Assembly (NCBI GenBank): GCA_001644975.1
Contig: LVCQ01000002.1
Coordinates: forward strand, 1-55,147
Source of the DNA: Piscirickettsiaceae bacterium NZ-RLO1
Lineage (GTDB): Bacteria; Pseudomonadota; Gammaproteobacteria; Piscirickettsiales; Piscirickettsiaceae
Direction: 5' to 3'
DNA: 55,147 bases
Shown here: positions 27,105-37,101 of the stretch, piece after piece
Numbering within the stretch: position 1 is the stretch's first letter
Layout: each line of letters opens with the position of its first letter
Notes under the pieces: model-generated
What the model was told of the DNA's origin: nothing
Seen by the model: only the letters and a program-made list of their open reading frames with translations
The model's database searches: none
Made by a program: the position numbers and the translations under genes

Positions 27105-28073
27105 TTACTCAACCACCCCACCTTGCGCTTGCAAATCAGCATGGTAGGAAGAGCGTACCATTGGCCCACAAGCAGCATTGCTAAAGCCAATGCTATCAGC
27201 AAATTGTTTATATTCATTAAACTCAGCAGGCGTCACATAACGGGCAACCGGTATATGAAAACGCGAAGGCTGTAAATATTGACCAACAGTGAGCATTTCC
27301 ACATCATGATCACGTAAGTCCTGAATCACTTGAAATACTTCTTCACGTGTCTCGCCCAAACCGACCATAATGCCTGATTTTGTTGCAACATGTGGATTGC
27401 GCGCTTTGTATTTTTTAAGTAAATCCAGTGACCATTGATAATCAGAACCTGGACGCGCTTGGCGATATAGCCGTGGTGCAGTCTCTAAGTTATGATTAAA
27501 AACATCCGGTGCTTCAGCAGTTAGCACATCCAAGGCGACGTCCATACGGCCGCGAAAATCAGGCACTAAAATTTCAACGCGAGTATCCGGGCACAAGGCG
27601 CGTACCTCACGCACACACTCAGCAAAGTGATTTGAGCCACCATCACGCAAATCATCACGATCCACTGATGTAATGACCACATACTTTAACTGCATTTCTT
27701 TAACAGACTCTGCCAAATGTTTTGGTTCAGCCGTATCTAAAGCATCTGGGCGGCCATGAGCAACATCACAAAAACTACAACGACGGGTGCATTTATCACC
27801 CATAATCATAAAGGTCGCTGTGCCATGACCAAAGCATTCAGGTAAATTTGGACAAGCAGCTTCCTCACAGACACTATGCAATTTACGATCACGTAACCGC
27901 TGCTTTAACTCAGCCACTTTATTATTCGCCGGGAGCTTCACCCGAATCCAGTCCGGCTTTGGCAAGCGCTCAGTCGTCGGCTCAATTTTTACTGGAATTC
28001 GTGCTAATTTTTCCTCACCACGCTGTTTGCGATACGGGTCTTTTTTTACTTTTACTTCACTCATTTGTCCCAT
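27105..28073 (-). CDS. lipA: Lipoyl synthase
   Basis: The 322-residue radical-SAM enzyme inserts two sulfurs into protein-bound octanoyl groups. Both iron-sulfur clusters are visible: the auxiliary [12 protein letters not shown] and the radical-SAM CTRRCSFC, followed by [11 protein letters not shown]. The C-terminus has the conserved RSSYHAD motif. It overlaps lipB by 13 bases, so translation is coupled. It is the last gene of the long minus-strand block that begins near leuS. Confidence 0.96.
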   Translation of the reverse strand: MGQMSEVKVKKDPYRKQRGEEKLARIPVKIEPTTERLPKPDWIRVKLPANNKVAELKQRLRDRKLHSVCEEAACPNLPECFGHGTATFMIMGDKCTRRCSFCDVAHGRPDALDTAEPKHLAESVKEMQLKYVVITSVDRDDLRDGGSNHFAECVREVRALCPDTRVEILVPDFRGRMDVALDVLTAEAPDVFNHNLETAPRLYRQARPGSDYQWSLDLLKKYKARNPHVATKSGIMVGLGETREEVFQVIQDLRDHDVEMLTVGQYLQPSRFHIPVARYVTPAEFNEYKQFADSIGFSNAACGPMVRSSYHADLQAQGGVVE

Positions 28074-28708
28074 CCAACTGTATGCTCGATCGCTGTGTAC
28101 CCTAAACGTGATGACAATTGTTCAACCAAAGCATGTGCTGCAACATCAATAGAATCTGGACCACCCAATTGGCTCACTTGTGTCACTTGTAAGCCTTGAT
28201 AACCGCATGGGTTAATGCGTTCAAAGGGCTCTAAGTCCATATTCACGTTTAAACTGAGGCCATGATAGCAACAACCACGGCGAAACCGCAAACCTAGCGC
28301 TGAGATCTTCGCCCCATTTACATACACCCCAGGTGCTTTATCACGAAAATGGCTGTCAATTCCCCATGATTTTAAAATAGTTTGCACTGAAGACTCGATC
28401 AAGCAAACCAAACCACGCACACCCACTTTTAAGCGATTAATATTCAACAAACAATAGACCACCAGCTGGCCTGGGCCGTGATAGGTAATCTGTCCACCTC
28501 GATCCGTCTGTACAATAGGAATCTCACCTGGGTTTAAAATATGTTCACTTTTACCAGCCTGCCCTTGCGTAAAAACAGGCGGATGCTCAATCACCCAGAG
28601 CTCATCCGCACACAATGCAGTACGGTTGTGAGTGAATTCTTTCATCTTCTGCCAACTTTCCTGGTAAGGCACCTGCCCCAGCTGACGTGTAATCAACGGC
28701 GTATTCAT
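28061..28708 (-). CDS. lipB: Octanoyltransferase
   Basis: The enzyme moves octanoate from acyl carrier protein to lipoyl domains. Signatures are [36 protein letters not shown] (catalytic Lys) and [11 protein letters not shown] (catalytic Cys). ATG codons at 28711 and 28708 follow GGAGGGCT; the second has the better spacing. The frame is open further upstream, but those codons lie inside the dat gene and look unlike LipB. The gene is sandwiched between dat and lipA with overlap on the lipA side. The ybeD gene found before lipB in E. coli is absent. Confidence 0.93.
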   Translation of the reverse strand: MNTPLITRQLGQVPYQESWQKMKEFTHNRTALCADELWVIEHPPVFTQGQAGKSEHILNPGEIPIVQTDRGGQITYHGPGQLVVYCLLNINRLKVGVRGLVCLIESSVQTILKSWGIDSHFRDKAPGVYVNGAKISALGLRFRRGCCYHGLSLNVNMDLEPFERINPCGYQGLQVTQVSQLGGPDSIDVAAHALVEQLSSRLGYTAIEHTVGWDK

Positions 28709-28734
28709 CATAGCCCTCCACATTAGAGGGCCTA

Positions 28735-29586
28735 TTATGCCAGAGCTTTCTCCTGCTGATAATAGTCTATCATCTCTCGCCACATCGCACCTGGCTTGCC
28801 ATCCGCAATCATCTGCTGATTAACGAAGACAACTGGCTCCACCTCACGTGTCGAACTGGTCAGCCATACTTCATCCGCACTCAGTAACTCATCCATACTG
28901 ATGATGCTTTCCTGGCAATTTAAACCGTGCTGCTTGGCTAAATCCAATACACATTGACGCGTAATTCCACCGAGAATATTATCTTTGGGGGGTGTTAAAA
29001 TTGTATTACTTTTAACAATAAAGACATTGGATGAAGTCGCTTCAACGATAGTATTGTCACGTATCAATAAGGCTTCTGCGGCATGATGCTCACGGGCATA
29101 TTGATTCGCCAGTGCGTTGGGTAATAAATTCAAAGATTTAATATCGCAACGCTGCCAACGTTCATCTTGGCAAGTCACCACACTCACCCCCGCATAACCA
29201 GCAGAACTGTAATCTGGTGGAGTCAAGGGCATACTATAAGCAAAAATAGAGGGCTCTATTTGATCGGGAAAAGCATGCTGGCGTGTCGGCGCATAGCCAC
29301 GTGTCACCTGAAAATAAAGCGCCTGATGTTGCCCTAAACTCGCTTTATTACTGTCAATCAATTGATTGAGTAAATCTAACCAACCTCCTCTGGAAAGCGG
29401 ATGATCAATGCCTATTTGATCCAAGCTGTTTTCTAGACGTAGCAGGTGTGCCTCACCTTTAAAAAGACGGTGATTATATACTGGTATGACTTCATACACA
29501 CCATCACCAAATAAAAAACCACGGTCCAAAGGCGAAACTTTCACCTCATCAAGCGGCATAAATTGACCATTATAATAAGCATACAT
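28735..29586 (-). CDS. dat: D-alanine aminotransferase / class IV aminotransferase
   Basis: The 283-residue PLP enzyme of fold type IV matches D-amino-acid transaminases: [53 protein letters not shown] (the Lys carries PLP), [10 protein letters not shown] and [15 protein letters not shown]. It probably supplies D-glutamate or D-alanine for peptidoglycan, in keeping with its position between dacA and lipB. A branched-chain or aminodeoxychorismate lyase role is less likely. The ATG at 29586 is chosen because AAAGGGGAAG precedes it; the 23 upstream codons overlap dacA. Confidence 0.88.
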   Translation of the reverse strand: MYAYYNGQFMPLDEVKVSPLDRGFLFGDGVYEVIPVYNHRLFKGEAHLLRLENSLDQIGIDHPLSRGGWLDLLNQLIDSNKASLGQHQALYFQVTRGYAPTRQHAFPDQIEPSIFAYSMPLTPPDYSSAGYAGVSVVTCQDERWQRCDIKSLNLLPNALANQYAREHHAAEALLIRDNTIVEATSSNVFIVKSNTILTPPKDNILGGITRQCVLDLAKQHGLNCQESIISMDELLSADEVWLTSSTREVEPVVFVNQQMIADGKPGAMWREMIDYYQQEKALA

Positions 29587-29600
29587 AAATGGCTTCCCCT

Positions 29601-30872
29601 TTAACCAAATAATTGATGAAAAAACAAACTGACTCGCCCAGAAACTCGAGTCCACATACCACCTTCTTCAGCACCATTTAATGCCACTAATGGTTTTTCT
29701 AGGATTGTCTTGCCTTTAAAGCTGATCACTAACCTACCATAACTTTGACCTTGAAGTACCGGCGCTTTTAAATAAGGAGTAATCGTTAACGCCGCAGTCA
29801 AGTCCTTCGCTTCCCCATAAGGAACGGCAAGATAAAGGTTCTCTTTTAAGCCCAACTTAACCTGCTCTGTCGCACTTAGCCATACTTTCGGTGTTACAAT
29901 CACCTGATCTTTTTTATAAAGCAAACGGTTTTCAAAAAAGCGAAAACCATAAGTTAATAACTTCTGGCTCTCATTAACGCGGGCACGCTCACTTTTACTG
30001 CCCATCACCACTGCAATTAACCGCATACCATCTCGCTGTGCTGAAGAAATTAAGCAATATCCAGCATCTTTGGTATAGCCCGTTTTTACGCCATCAGCCC
30101 CTTCAAAATGCCAAAGCAAGCGATTACGGTTCGGTTGTTTAATTCCCGACCAAGAAAACCATTTTTGTGAATATAGTTGGTACTCTTTGGGGTAATTTTT
30201 AATCAGATCACGCACTAAAATACTTAGATCACGCACGGTTGTCTTGCCTTTAATATGCGGCAGCCCCGTTGTATTGGTAAAATTTGTCTGTAACATGCCC
30301 AAGCGCTGCGCCACCCGATTCATCAAGACAACAAACGCATCTTCACTGCCTGCGACATATTCAGCGAGCGCAACGGTTGCATCATTGCCTGATTGCACCA
30401 CCATTCCTTGCAGTAAGTCTTTAACACTCACGCTATCACCAGCTTTAACAAACATCCGTGAACCGCCCGTCTTCCAAGCTTTACGACTAATACGGACCTT
30501 ATCGGTCTCTTTAATCTTGCCATTGCGTAATGCTTCAGCGACTACATAATACGACATAACTTTTGTCAAGCTAGCAGGTGATAAACGCTCATCTGGGTTA
30601 CCACTGGTTAATACCTGACCACTATTATAATCAACCAAAATCCAAGATTTAGCATGAACACGAATAGGTGGCACCATATTCCTTGGTAAAGACAAATACA
30701 TTTTACTTGGATAATTTAATGTTGGGGGCAACGCTTTTTCTGCTGCTGCCTTAGCCGCTGTACTTTTGCTGCCCTCTTGATTTGCTGCAAGTGCCGTAAA
30801 ACTTAACCCTGTTACTGTTACTATTAGAAGCAAGCTTCCTGCCATACACAATAGCCCGCGTGTTTTTCTCAT
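29601..30872 (-). CDS. dacA: D-alanyl-D-alanine carboxypeptidase, PBP5 type
   Basis: The 423-residue protein has a signal peptide (GLLCMAGSLLLIVTVTGLSF, cleavage near ALAA). The penicillin-binding motifs are in order: SLTK (catalytic Ser), SGN and KTG. A C-terminal beta domain follows (PBP5_C) and an amphipathic tail with VSLFFHQLFG for membrane anchoring. It trims pentapeptide side chains in the periplasm. It lies between the SPOR-domain gene and dat, in the usual order of this block. Confidence 0.95.
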   Translation of the reverse strand: MRKTRGLLCMAGSLLLIVTVTGLSFTALAANQEGSKSTAAKAAAEKALPPTLNYPSKMYLSLPRNMVPPIRVHAKSWILVDYNSGQVLTSGNPDERLSPASLTKVMSYYVVAEALRNGKIKETDKVRISRKAWKTGGSRMFVKAGDSVSVKDLLQGMVVQSGNDATVALAEYVAGSEDAFVVLMNRVAQRLGMLQTNFTNTTGLPHIKGKTTVRDLSILVRDLIKNYPKEYQLYSQKWFSWSGIKQPNRNRLLWHFEGADGVKTGYTKDAGYCLISSAQRDGMRLIAVVMGSKSERARVNESQKLLTYGFRFFENRLLYKKDQVIVTPKVWLSATEQVKLGLKENLYLAVPYGEAKDLTAALTITPYLKAPVLQGQSYGRLVISFKGKTILEKPLVALNGAEEGGMWTRVSGRVSLFFHQLFG

Positions 30873-30912
30873 TTGGATCCCTCCAAGCCTGTTGCTTATT
30901 TACTAAATATTA

Positions 30913-31443
30913 TTAAGTCATCACAATCATTGTACCCTGATAACCATTACGGCTTAATTTAATCTGCAATGCGAGTGTTTCCTTTAAGCTCATTAATGGC
31001 CCTACTCTTATAATATTAAACCCATTTTTGCGTTTAATATAAGCTTGATAACTGCCAATTAATGGCCGCAAGCCCGCTATTGTTGTCATAGCATCATCAT
31101 ATTGCTTAAACGCTGCAATTTGCAGATAGCGTACAAAGCCTGGATTAACTTGACGAGTTGTTTGGCTAGATAGCGCACTGCTTTTTAGCTCGCTTGATAC
31201 CTTTAACGAGTTTAGACCTAGTGAAGGTGATGCTGCTGCCGATACTGATTGGGAGTTTAGCTTGGGCATTGAGGCTGTTTGGCCAGTAGCATGACTTGAT
31301 TGAATCTGTGAAAATGCAGTCGGTACTAATGTTTCTACTGGTGCCAGCGCCCACAGGCTACTATAGGTGAGCATGAACAAATAAAAAACATGAATAATAC
31401 ACTTGACTAATTTTTTCACAAGCAGCCCTAATTTATAAAACAC
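30913..31443 (-). CDS. SPOR-domain protein in the rlpA position, without the RlpA barrel
   Basis: The 176-residue protein has a hydrophobic N-terminus (CIIHVFYLFMLTYSSLWALA), a Ser/Ala/Gln-rich linker of about 70 residues and a C-terminal SPOR domain (YLQIAAFKQYDDAMTTIAGL, NIIRVGPLMSLKETLALQIK). SPOR domains bind denuded glycan at division sites. In related genomes the gene between mltB and dacA is rlpA, which has a double-psi beta-barrel before its SPOR domain; that barrel is missing here. The order strongly suggests a reduced RlpA. It is shorter than RlpA by about 120 residues. Confidence 0.7.
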   Translation of the reverse strand: MFYKLGLLVKKLVKCIIHVFYLFMLTYSSLWALAPVETLVPTAFSQIQSSHATGQTASMPKLNSQSVSAAASPSLGLNSLKVSSELKSSALSSQTTRQVNPGFVRYLQIAAFKQYDDAMTTIAGLRPLIGSYQAYIKRKNGFNIIRVGPLMSLKETLALQIKLSRNGYQGTMIVMT

Positions 31444-31496
31444 TTAAAACTTTAAATCACATTAACACTAAAATTTAAAATTAATAATTTTCTATT

Positions 31497-32543
31497 TTAA
31501 GAGCCTTTTGAGTGGCTTTCTTTCAGTGCTAAACGACGATAATGCGCAATGTCTTGACTCAAATCATACACCGCCATTGCATATTTTTGACTGTGATTAT
31601 AACGTGTGATGGCATAAAAATCCTGAAAAGCCAGCCAATACTCAGGACCATTTTTACCATCTAATTCAATAAGTGCTGCCTTTAGGCTAGGATCAACTTT
31701 TTCTTGAGGCTGAATACCGAACTTGGCCAACTCAGTAACTGTATATTTTGGTTCAATACCTATTTTAATAATAGTATTAAATTGATCACCAGATATTTTT
31801 GCTTTCACTGCAATTGGTTGATTACCTTGCCAACCATGGCGTTTAAAATAATTTCCAATACTACCGATCACATCAGCATCATTGCTAAATAAATTTTTAT
31901 GGCCATCACCAGAAAAATCTACCGCATAATAACGATAGCTACTTGGCATAAACTGCGGCAATCCTAACGCTCCAGCATAAGAGCCTTGAACTTGCATCGG
32001 ATTCATTTTCTGATCACGCATAAGCAGTAAAAATTCAGTCAATTCACGCTTAAAAAACTCACTGCGGCGCTTATAATCAAACGCTAGCGTTGTTAATACA
32101 TTAAAGGTTGGAAAACCACCGACATTTTTTCCATAAGAGCTCTCTACACCAATAATTGCTAAAATAACCTGTGGTGGCACACCATACATACGCTCTGCTC
32201 GCCTTAACGTCTGCCGATTACTTTGCCAAAACTCAGCACCTTCTTTCGCTCGTTTTGTCGACACCAGCCAACTACGATACTGCTGCCATGTCCACACTTT
32301 TTCTGCCGGACGCTGCAATATTTCCAAAGCACGCTGATTAGCTTTAGCATGATGAAACCACCGCTCAAGCTGTACTTTACTAAAACCATATTGTTTTACT
32401 AAATCATTAATATAAGACTTTACATCAGCACGCTGAATATATTCAGCAGATTTAGAGTTGGTAGACGCAGAAACAACAGGCGTATTAGATGCCGCTTGAG
32501 TGGTAATAAAAAACCATTTAAAAATATAAGTAACCCTAGCCAA
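31497..32543 (-). CDS. mltB: Lytic murein transglycosylase B; signal peptide in another frame
   Basis: The 348-codon frame encodes MltB: VILAIIGVESSYGKNVGGFP carries the catalytic Glu, and GALGLPQFMPSSYRYYAVDF plus DGHKNLFSNDADVIGSIGNY are hallmark segments. It begins at a TTG without Shine-Dalgarno. The natural start is ATG 32555-32557 after AAGGGGAA, which encodes the perfect signal MRRSYWLGLLIFLNGF in the other frame. One extra T in the six-T run at 32510-32515 would join this signal to ITTQAASNTP. As given, the protein would lack its export signal. It may be a slippage site, a real mutation or a sequencing error. Confidence 0.88.
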   Translation of the reverse strand: MARVTYIFKWFFITTQAASNTPVVSASTNSKSAEYIQRADVKSYINDLVKQYGFSKVQLERWFHHAKANQRALEILQRPAEKVWTWQQYRSWLVSTKRAKEGAEFWQSNRQTLRRAERMYGVPPQVILAIIGVESSYGKNVGGFPTFNVLTTLAFDYKRRSEFFKRELTEFLLLMRDQKMNPMQVQGSYAGALGLPQFMPSSYRYYAVDFSGDGHKNLFSNDADVIGSIGNYFKRHGWQGNQPIAVKAKISGDQFNTIIKIGIEPKYTVTELAKFGIQPQEKVDPSLKAALIELDGKNGPEYWLAFQDFYAITRYNHSQKYAMAVYDLSQDIAHYRRLALKESHSKGS

Positions 32544-32578
32544 TAAGATCGTCTCATTTTAATTATTCCCCTTAATAA

Positions 32579-33715
32579 TTACACCACTGATTTCTTATGC
32601 GTTTGAATAGACATTAAAATACCAAATCCAGCCATCAAGGTCACCATTGATGACCCTCCATAGCTAATTAGCGGTAATGGTACTCCGACAACAGGCAATA
32701 AGCCAGAGACCATGCCAATATTAACAAACACATAAGTAAAAAATGTCAGCACTAAGCTACCAGCAAGTAGCCGTGAAAATTGATCTTCTGCATTTAAAGC
32801 AATAAAACAACCACGTACAATAATTAAAAAATATAAAATTAATAAAATAACCACTCCAATAAAACCCACCTCTTCACCCAATACAGAAAAAATAAAATCA
32901 GTGGTCCGTTCAGGCAAAAATTCTAAATTAGACTGTGTCCCTTGTAAAAGCCCTTTGCCAGTAAAGCCACCAGAGCCAATGGCAATTTTTGATTGAATAA
33001 TATGATAACCACTGCCCAATGGATCACTCTCAGGATGTAACAATGTCAGGATACGTTTTTTCTGATAAGCATGCAGAAATTGCCAAATTACCGGTGCACA
33101 AATGCCAACCCCACCTAACATCAGTAATAACCAACGCCAACTAATTCCAGCTAAAAAAATAACAAAAAACCCACTGGCCCCAATCAATAAGGCAGTTCCC
33201 AAATCCGGCTGCTTAATAATTAATGAGAAAGGAATCAGTAAAATTGCTAACGCAATTAAAATAAAGCCCAACGGCAATGGCGGCTCACGTTCACTTAGAA
33301 ATGCTGCTAAAGCAATCGGTAAAGCTATTTTCATCAGTTCAGCTGGCTGAAATTGAAAAAAACCTAAATCAAGCCAGCGCTGCGCACCATTGCTAACATG
33401 ACCAAATAGCAACACCGCAGCTAATAAAACCACACCAAAACAATACAACCAACTTGCCCACCGTTGATAATAACGTGGGGAAATCTGTGCTAAAACAATC
33501 ATAGCTGCAAATGCTGCTGTTAAGCGTACTCCTTGATGCTTTAACAGCACTACACTTTGCCCACTCGCGCTATACAATAATGCACAACCACAAGCGGCAA
33601 GCAATAACAATAAAACAACCAACGTGCTATCAAGATGGACTCGCTGCATCAAAGGCTTAGACTGCATTTGACCTTCGGCTGAACCAAACAATAAGCGACG
33701 AATTATTACAATCAT
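32579..33715 (-). CDS. rodA: Rod-shape peptidoglycan glycosyltransferase RodA
   Basis: The 378-residue SEDS protein polymerises glycan strands with PBP2. About ten membrane segments are visible (VVLLLLLAACGCALLYSASG, LMKIALPIALAAFLSE, WRWLLLMLGGVGICAPVIWQ). The SEDS signature includes KQPDLGTALLIGASGFFVIF and, near the end, GVPLPLISYGGSSMVTLMAG. Its ATG overlaps the mrdA stop (ATGA). Length is normal. Also known as mrdB. Confidence 0.95.
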   Translation of the reverse strand: MIVIIRRLLFGSAEGQMQSKPLMQRVHLDSTLVVLLLLLAACGCALLYSASGQSVVLLKHQGVRLTAAFAAMIVLAQISPRYYQRWASWLYCFGVVLLAAVLLFGHVSNGAQRWLDLGFFQFQPAELMKIALPIALAAFLSEREPPLPLGFILIALAILLIPFSLIIKQPDLGTALLIGASGFFVIFLAGISWRWLLLMLGGVGICAPVIWQFLHAYQKKRILTLLHPESDPLGSGYHIIQSKIAIGSGGFTGKGLLQGTQSNLEFLPERTTDFIFSVLGEEVGFIGVVILLILYFLIIVRGCFIALNAEDQFSRLLAGSLVLTFFTYVFVNIGMVSGLLPVVGVPLPLISYGGSSMVTLMAGFGILMSIQTHKKSVV

Positions 33716-35553
33716 GCTTTCTCCTCAAGTAAATAATAATCCATCACTTTTCTAGCAATTTTTGCAGCACCATTGGCATGTTCTAATAAAACGACCACAA
33801 CAATTTCGGGCTCTTTAATTGGTGCATAAGCCATAAACCAAGTATGGTGACGAAGATTTTTTTTCTTATCCATAAGTTTTTGTGACTCTTCACGATCCTC
33901 ACCAAATGAAAAGACTTGTGCCGTGCCGGTTTTACCCGCCAAACGATATTCCAACCCTCGACTTAAATAGTGCGCAGTGCCTGTCGGCATGGTAATAACA
34001 CGCTCCATAGCCTGTTCAATGTAGTGCCAATGACGCTGCTGATCCAATTTTACTTCAGGCAATAATACGGTCGCCGTTTGCTGCTCATTTTTTTCACTTT
34101 TAACCCAACCAAGCACATGTGGACGATACGACTTGCCACGATTAGCGAGCAACATCGTCGATGTTGCTAGCTGCATAGGAGTAGCTTGGACATAACCTTG
34201 GCCAATACCTGCAATCACCGTTTCACCTGGGAACCATATCTGACCCAGCGCTTTTTCTTTCCACGCCGCACTTGGATAAACCGGTGCCATCTCGCCGGGT
34301 AAATCAATGCCCGTTTTTTTGCCAAAACCAAAACGAGACATAAAGTCATGCATTGTATTAATACCTAATTGATGAGCTAATTGATAAAAGTAAGTATCAA
34401 CCGATTCTGCTACCGCTTTATTTAAATTAACCCGACCATGGCCTTCTTTTTTCCAGTCACGAAATTTGCGCGTACTGCCTTTTAGTTGAAAATAACCCGG
34501 ATCATGAAATACCGTATTTTTAGTAATCGCTTGGCTCTCCAGCCCAAGTAATGCCATAAAGGGCTTAACCGTTGACGCCGGTGGATATTTACCACGCAGT
34601 GCGCGATTAAATAGTGGATGATCAACCGAACTCTGCAATGCATAATAATCTTTACGAGAAATGCCATCCGCAAATAAATTTGGGTCATAACTTGGCATAC
34701 TCACCATTGCAATCACCCCCCCAGTTTTCGGATCCAGTGCCACCATAGCACCTTTTTTACCTTCCAATGCTTGATATGCCGCTTTTTGTAGCTTTGCATC
34801 AATCGTTAAATACAGGTTTTTCCCAGGAATTGATTCAACCTGTTTCACAACACGAACTTGGCGGCCATAGACATTGACTTCAACTTCTTCATAGCCTACT
34901 TTGCCGTGCAATAATTTTTCATATTGACCCTCAACCCCCGTCTTGCCCATGGTATAGGTCCCTCGATAGTTTGCCGCATCGACTTTTTTTAAGTCTTGCT
35001 CACTAATACGGCTCACATAACCTAAAATTGAGACAAACTCTGGTCCTAAGGTATAATGGCGCTTTAATCGAGCGGTAATCTGTACACCTGAAAAACGGTG
35101 TTGACTGACAGAAAATTTAGCGACTTGTTCATGTGTTAAATCATCCAATAATGGAATGCTATCAAAAGCATGACGCAGTCGCCGTTGGCGAGTAAAACGC
35201 TTAATGTCCTCATTTGTAATCGGCAAAACTTCGCTCAGCTGCATAATCGTTTGTTTAATATTTCTTGTACGTTCTGGAATAATATCCAAACTGTAAACTG
35301 GAATATTTTCAGCGAGTAAAACGCCTGCTCGATCATATATTAAGCCGCGTTTAGGCACCAACGGTACCACACGAATATAGTTATTACGCGATAATGTAGA
35401 ATAACGAGAATGATCGACCAGCTGCAGATAGGCAAGGCGGCCTGCTAGCAATAATAATAAACTGCAAACAATCAACAGCGCTTGAATAATACGCTGTTTA
35501 AAATAACTTTCAGCTTGATGGCTGTCCTCTAGCCATTGCCCCCCCATGCGCAC
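33712..35553 (-). CDS. mrdA: Penicillin-binding protein 2 (peptidoglycan transpeptidase)
   Basis: The 613-residue class B PBP crosslinks lateral wall together with RodA. It has one membrane anchor (ALLIVCSLLLLLAGRLAYLQ), the non-catalytic dimerisation domain, then the transpeptidase motifs: STVKPFMA (catalytic Ser), SVD, and KTGTAQVF. The end motif DYYLLEEKA is normal. It overlaps rodA by four bases; rlmH ends 36 bases upstream of its start region. Elongasome control is through MreBCD, not encoded here. Confidence 0.95.
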   Translation of the reverse strand: MRMGGQWLEDSHQAESYFKQRIIQALLIVCSLLLLLAGRLAYLQLVDHSRYSTLSRNNYIRVVPLVPKRGLIYDRAGVLLAENIPVYSLDIIPERTRNIKQTIMQLSEVLPITNEDIKRFTRQRRLRHAFDSIPLLDDLTHEQVAKFSVSQHRFSGVQITARLKRHYTLGPEFVSILGYVSRISEQDLKKVDAANYRGTYTMGKTGVEGQYEKLLHGKVGYEEVEVNVYGRQVRVVKQVESIPGKNLYLTIDAKLQKAAYQALEGKKGAMVALDPKTGGVIAMVSMPSYDPNLFADGISRKDYYALQSSVDHPLFNRALRGKYPPASTVKPFMALLGLESQAITKNTVFHDPGYFQLKGSTRKFRDWKKEGHGRVNLNKAVAESVDTYFYQLAHQLGINTMHDFMSRFGFGKKTGIDLPGEMAPVYPSAAWKEKALGQIWFPGETVIAGIGQGYVQATPMQLATSTMLLANRGKSYRPHVLGWVKSEKNEQQTATVLLPEVKLDQQRHWHYIEQAMERVITMPTGTAHYLSRGLEYRLAGKTGTAQVFSFGEDREESQKLMDKKKNLRHHTWFMAYAPIKEPEIVVVVLLEHANGAAKIARKVMDYYLLEEKA

Positions 35554-35589
35554 TCCCTCTGCATAGACGAACTATTATTCCGTCATTGA

Positions 35590-36060
35590 TCAAGCACGAT
35601 GATAAGGATGATGGTTTAATACCGTCCATGCTCGATATAATTGCTCTGCGACCACAATACGGACCAATGGATGAGGTAATGTTAATGCTGAAAGCGACCA
35701 GCGTGCCTCAGCTTTCGCTAAACACTCTGCAGCCAAACCTTCAGGGCCACCAATCAATAGACTCACATCTCGACCCTCACCCTGCCAATGCTCTAATTGG
35801 CCTGCCAACTGCTCTGTGCTCCATGCTTTGCCTTTTACATCCAGTGCAACAATAACGTTGCCTTTTGGAATTGCCTCAATCATGGCTGCGCCCTCTTGGC
35901 GTAAGGCACGATTCACATCAAAGCGTTTGCCACGTTTTGCCGCTTCAATTTCCAGCAACTGCAATGCACAACTGACCGGCAAACGACGTGCATATTCCTC
36001 AAAACCTGCCTTCACCCAAGCAGGCATCTTCTTACCAATCGCAATTAAATTAATTTTCAT
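35590..36060 (-). CDS. rlmH: 23S rRNA pseudouridine-1915 N3-methyltransferase
   Basis: The 156-residue SPOUT enzyme methylates pseudouridine 1915 in helix 69 of 70S ribosomes. Family signatures are [57 protein letters not shown] (SAM knot) and the C-terminal [15 protein letters not shown]. It lies in the usual rsfS-rlmH-mrdA order. Confidence 0.96.
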   Translation of the reverse strand: MKINLIAIGKKMPAWVKAGFEEYARRLPVSCALQLLEIEAAKRGKRFDVNRALRQEGAAMIEAIPKGNVIVALDVKGKAWSTEQLAGQLEHWQGEGRDVSLLIGGPEGLAAECLAKAEARWSLSALTLPHPLVRIVVAEQLYRAWTVLNHHPYHRA

Positions 36061-36096
36061 CTTAATTTAATCTATGCTATTCAATAATAAGTATAA

Positions 36097-36432
36097 CTAA
36101 GCTGCTGGCATTGACCAGAATTTTTCCAGATTATAAAACTCGCGAGTATCTGGCAACATCACATGCAAGATCACATCTGCCATATCAACTAAAATCCACT
36201 CTGCACTGGCTTCGCCTTCAACACCTAGCACTTCAAACCCCCGCTCTTTGACATCACTAACCACAGCATTGGCTAAGGCTTTTAAATGACGGCTTGATGT
36301 TGCTGAAGCAACCACCATATGGTCAGTAATGCTCGTCATCTCTTTAACATCTAATACAGTGATATCTTTTGCTTTACCTGCTTCAAGCACTTCGTTAATC
36401 ACTTGAGTCAGTTGTTCTGTTGTTCCACTCAC
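36097..36432 (-). CDS. rsfS: Ribosomal silencing factor
   Basis: The 111-residue RsfS binds ribosomal protein uL14 and blocks subunit joining when nutrients are low. Matches are KDITVLDVKEMTSITDHMVV, ASATSSRHLKALANAVVSDV and the WILVDMADVILHVMLPDTRE segment. Length is typical. It lies 12 bases downstream of nadD, a frequent pairing. Confidence 0.95.
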   Translation of the reverse strand: MSGTTEQLTQVINEVLEAGKAKDITVLDVKEMTSITDHMVVASATSSRHLKALANAVVSDVKERGFEVLGVEGEASAEWILVDMADVILHVMLPDTREFYNLEKFWSMPAA

Positions 36433-36444
36433 ACGGTTTTCTCT

Positions 36445-37101
36445 CTATTTATAACAATTTAACTGTAAAATCATCTGCTCAACAGGCTCAGGGACTAGAT
36501 AACGAATACTCTCATTTTTTTTCAACCGCTCGCGCACCATCGTTGAAGAAATATCCAGCATCATCCATGGACTAATATAAACCAATCCAGCCTCTTGGCT
36601 ATGTAGCTGCTCTAATGAATCAACCAAACGCCCTTGCAGATAAGCCATAATCGCACTTCTTTCATTAATAACATAACCCGGGCGACCAACAACAACTAAA
36701 TGCACAAGCTCAAGTAAGCGCTCAAAACGCTGCCATTTATGAAAGCTCAGTAATGAATCCACCCCCATAATGAAATAATAACGCCGCTTTGCATGCATTT
36801 TTTTTAAGTTTTCCAGGGTATCCACTGCATAAGAAGGCCCAGCACGCTCAATTTCTGCGTGTTCAATAACAAAGGGCGTCGCCTCGAGGGCGGATTCTAA
36901 CATAGCCAAGCGCGCTTGAACAGGAACGTCCTGATTCCCAGCCTTATGTACAGGCTGATAGCAAGGCATAAAAGCAAACTCATCAAAAAAACACGTCTGA
37001 TAAAGTTCATAGGCAATACGCAAATGCCCAATATGAATCGGATCAAATGTTCCACCAAGCAAAGCAACATGCTGAGCATCAATATCCACACATGACATCA
37101 T
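36445..37101 (-). CDS. nadD: Nicotinate-nucleotide adenylyltransferase
   Basis: The enzyme adenylates nicotinate mononucleotide in NAD synthesis. Motifs are LLGGTFDPIHIGHLRIAYEL (HxGH nucleotidyl-transfer motif), FIMGVDSLLSFHKWQRFERL and DISSTMVRERL. The start is the ATG at 37101, which shares ATGA with the holA stop; ATG 37098 is equally possible. AGGGAAAG lies upstream. The frame extends to 37161, but only through holA sequence. Confidence 0.93.
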   Translation of the reverse strand: MMSCVDIDAQHVALLGGTFDPIHIGHLRIAYELYQTCFFDEFAFMPCYQPVHKAGNQDVPVQARLAMLESALEATPFVIEHAEIERAGPSYAVDTLENLKKMHAKRRYYFIMGVDSLLSFHKWQRFERLLELVHLVVVGRPGYVINERSAIMAYLQGRLVDSLEQLHSQEAGLVYISPWMMLDISSTMVRERLKKNESIRYLVPEPVEQMILQLNCYK

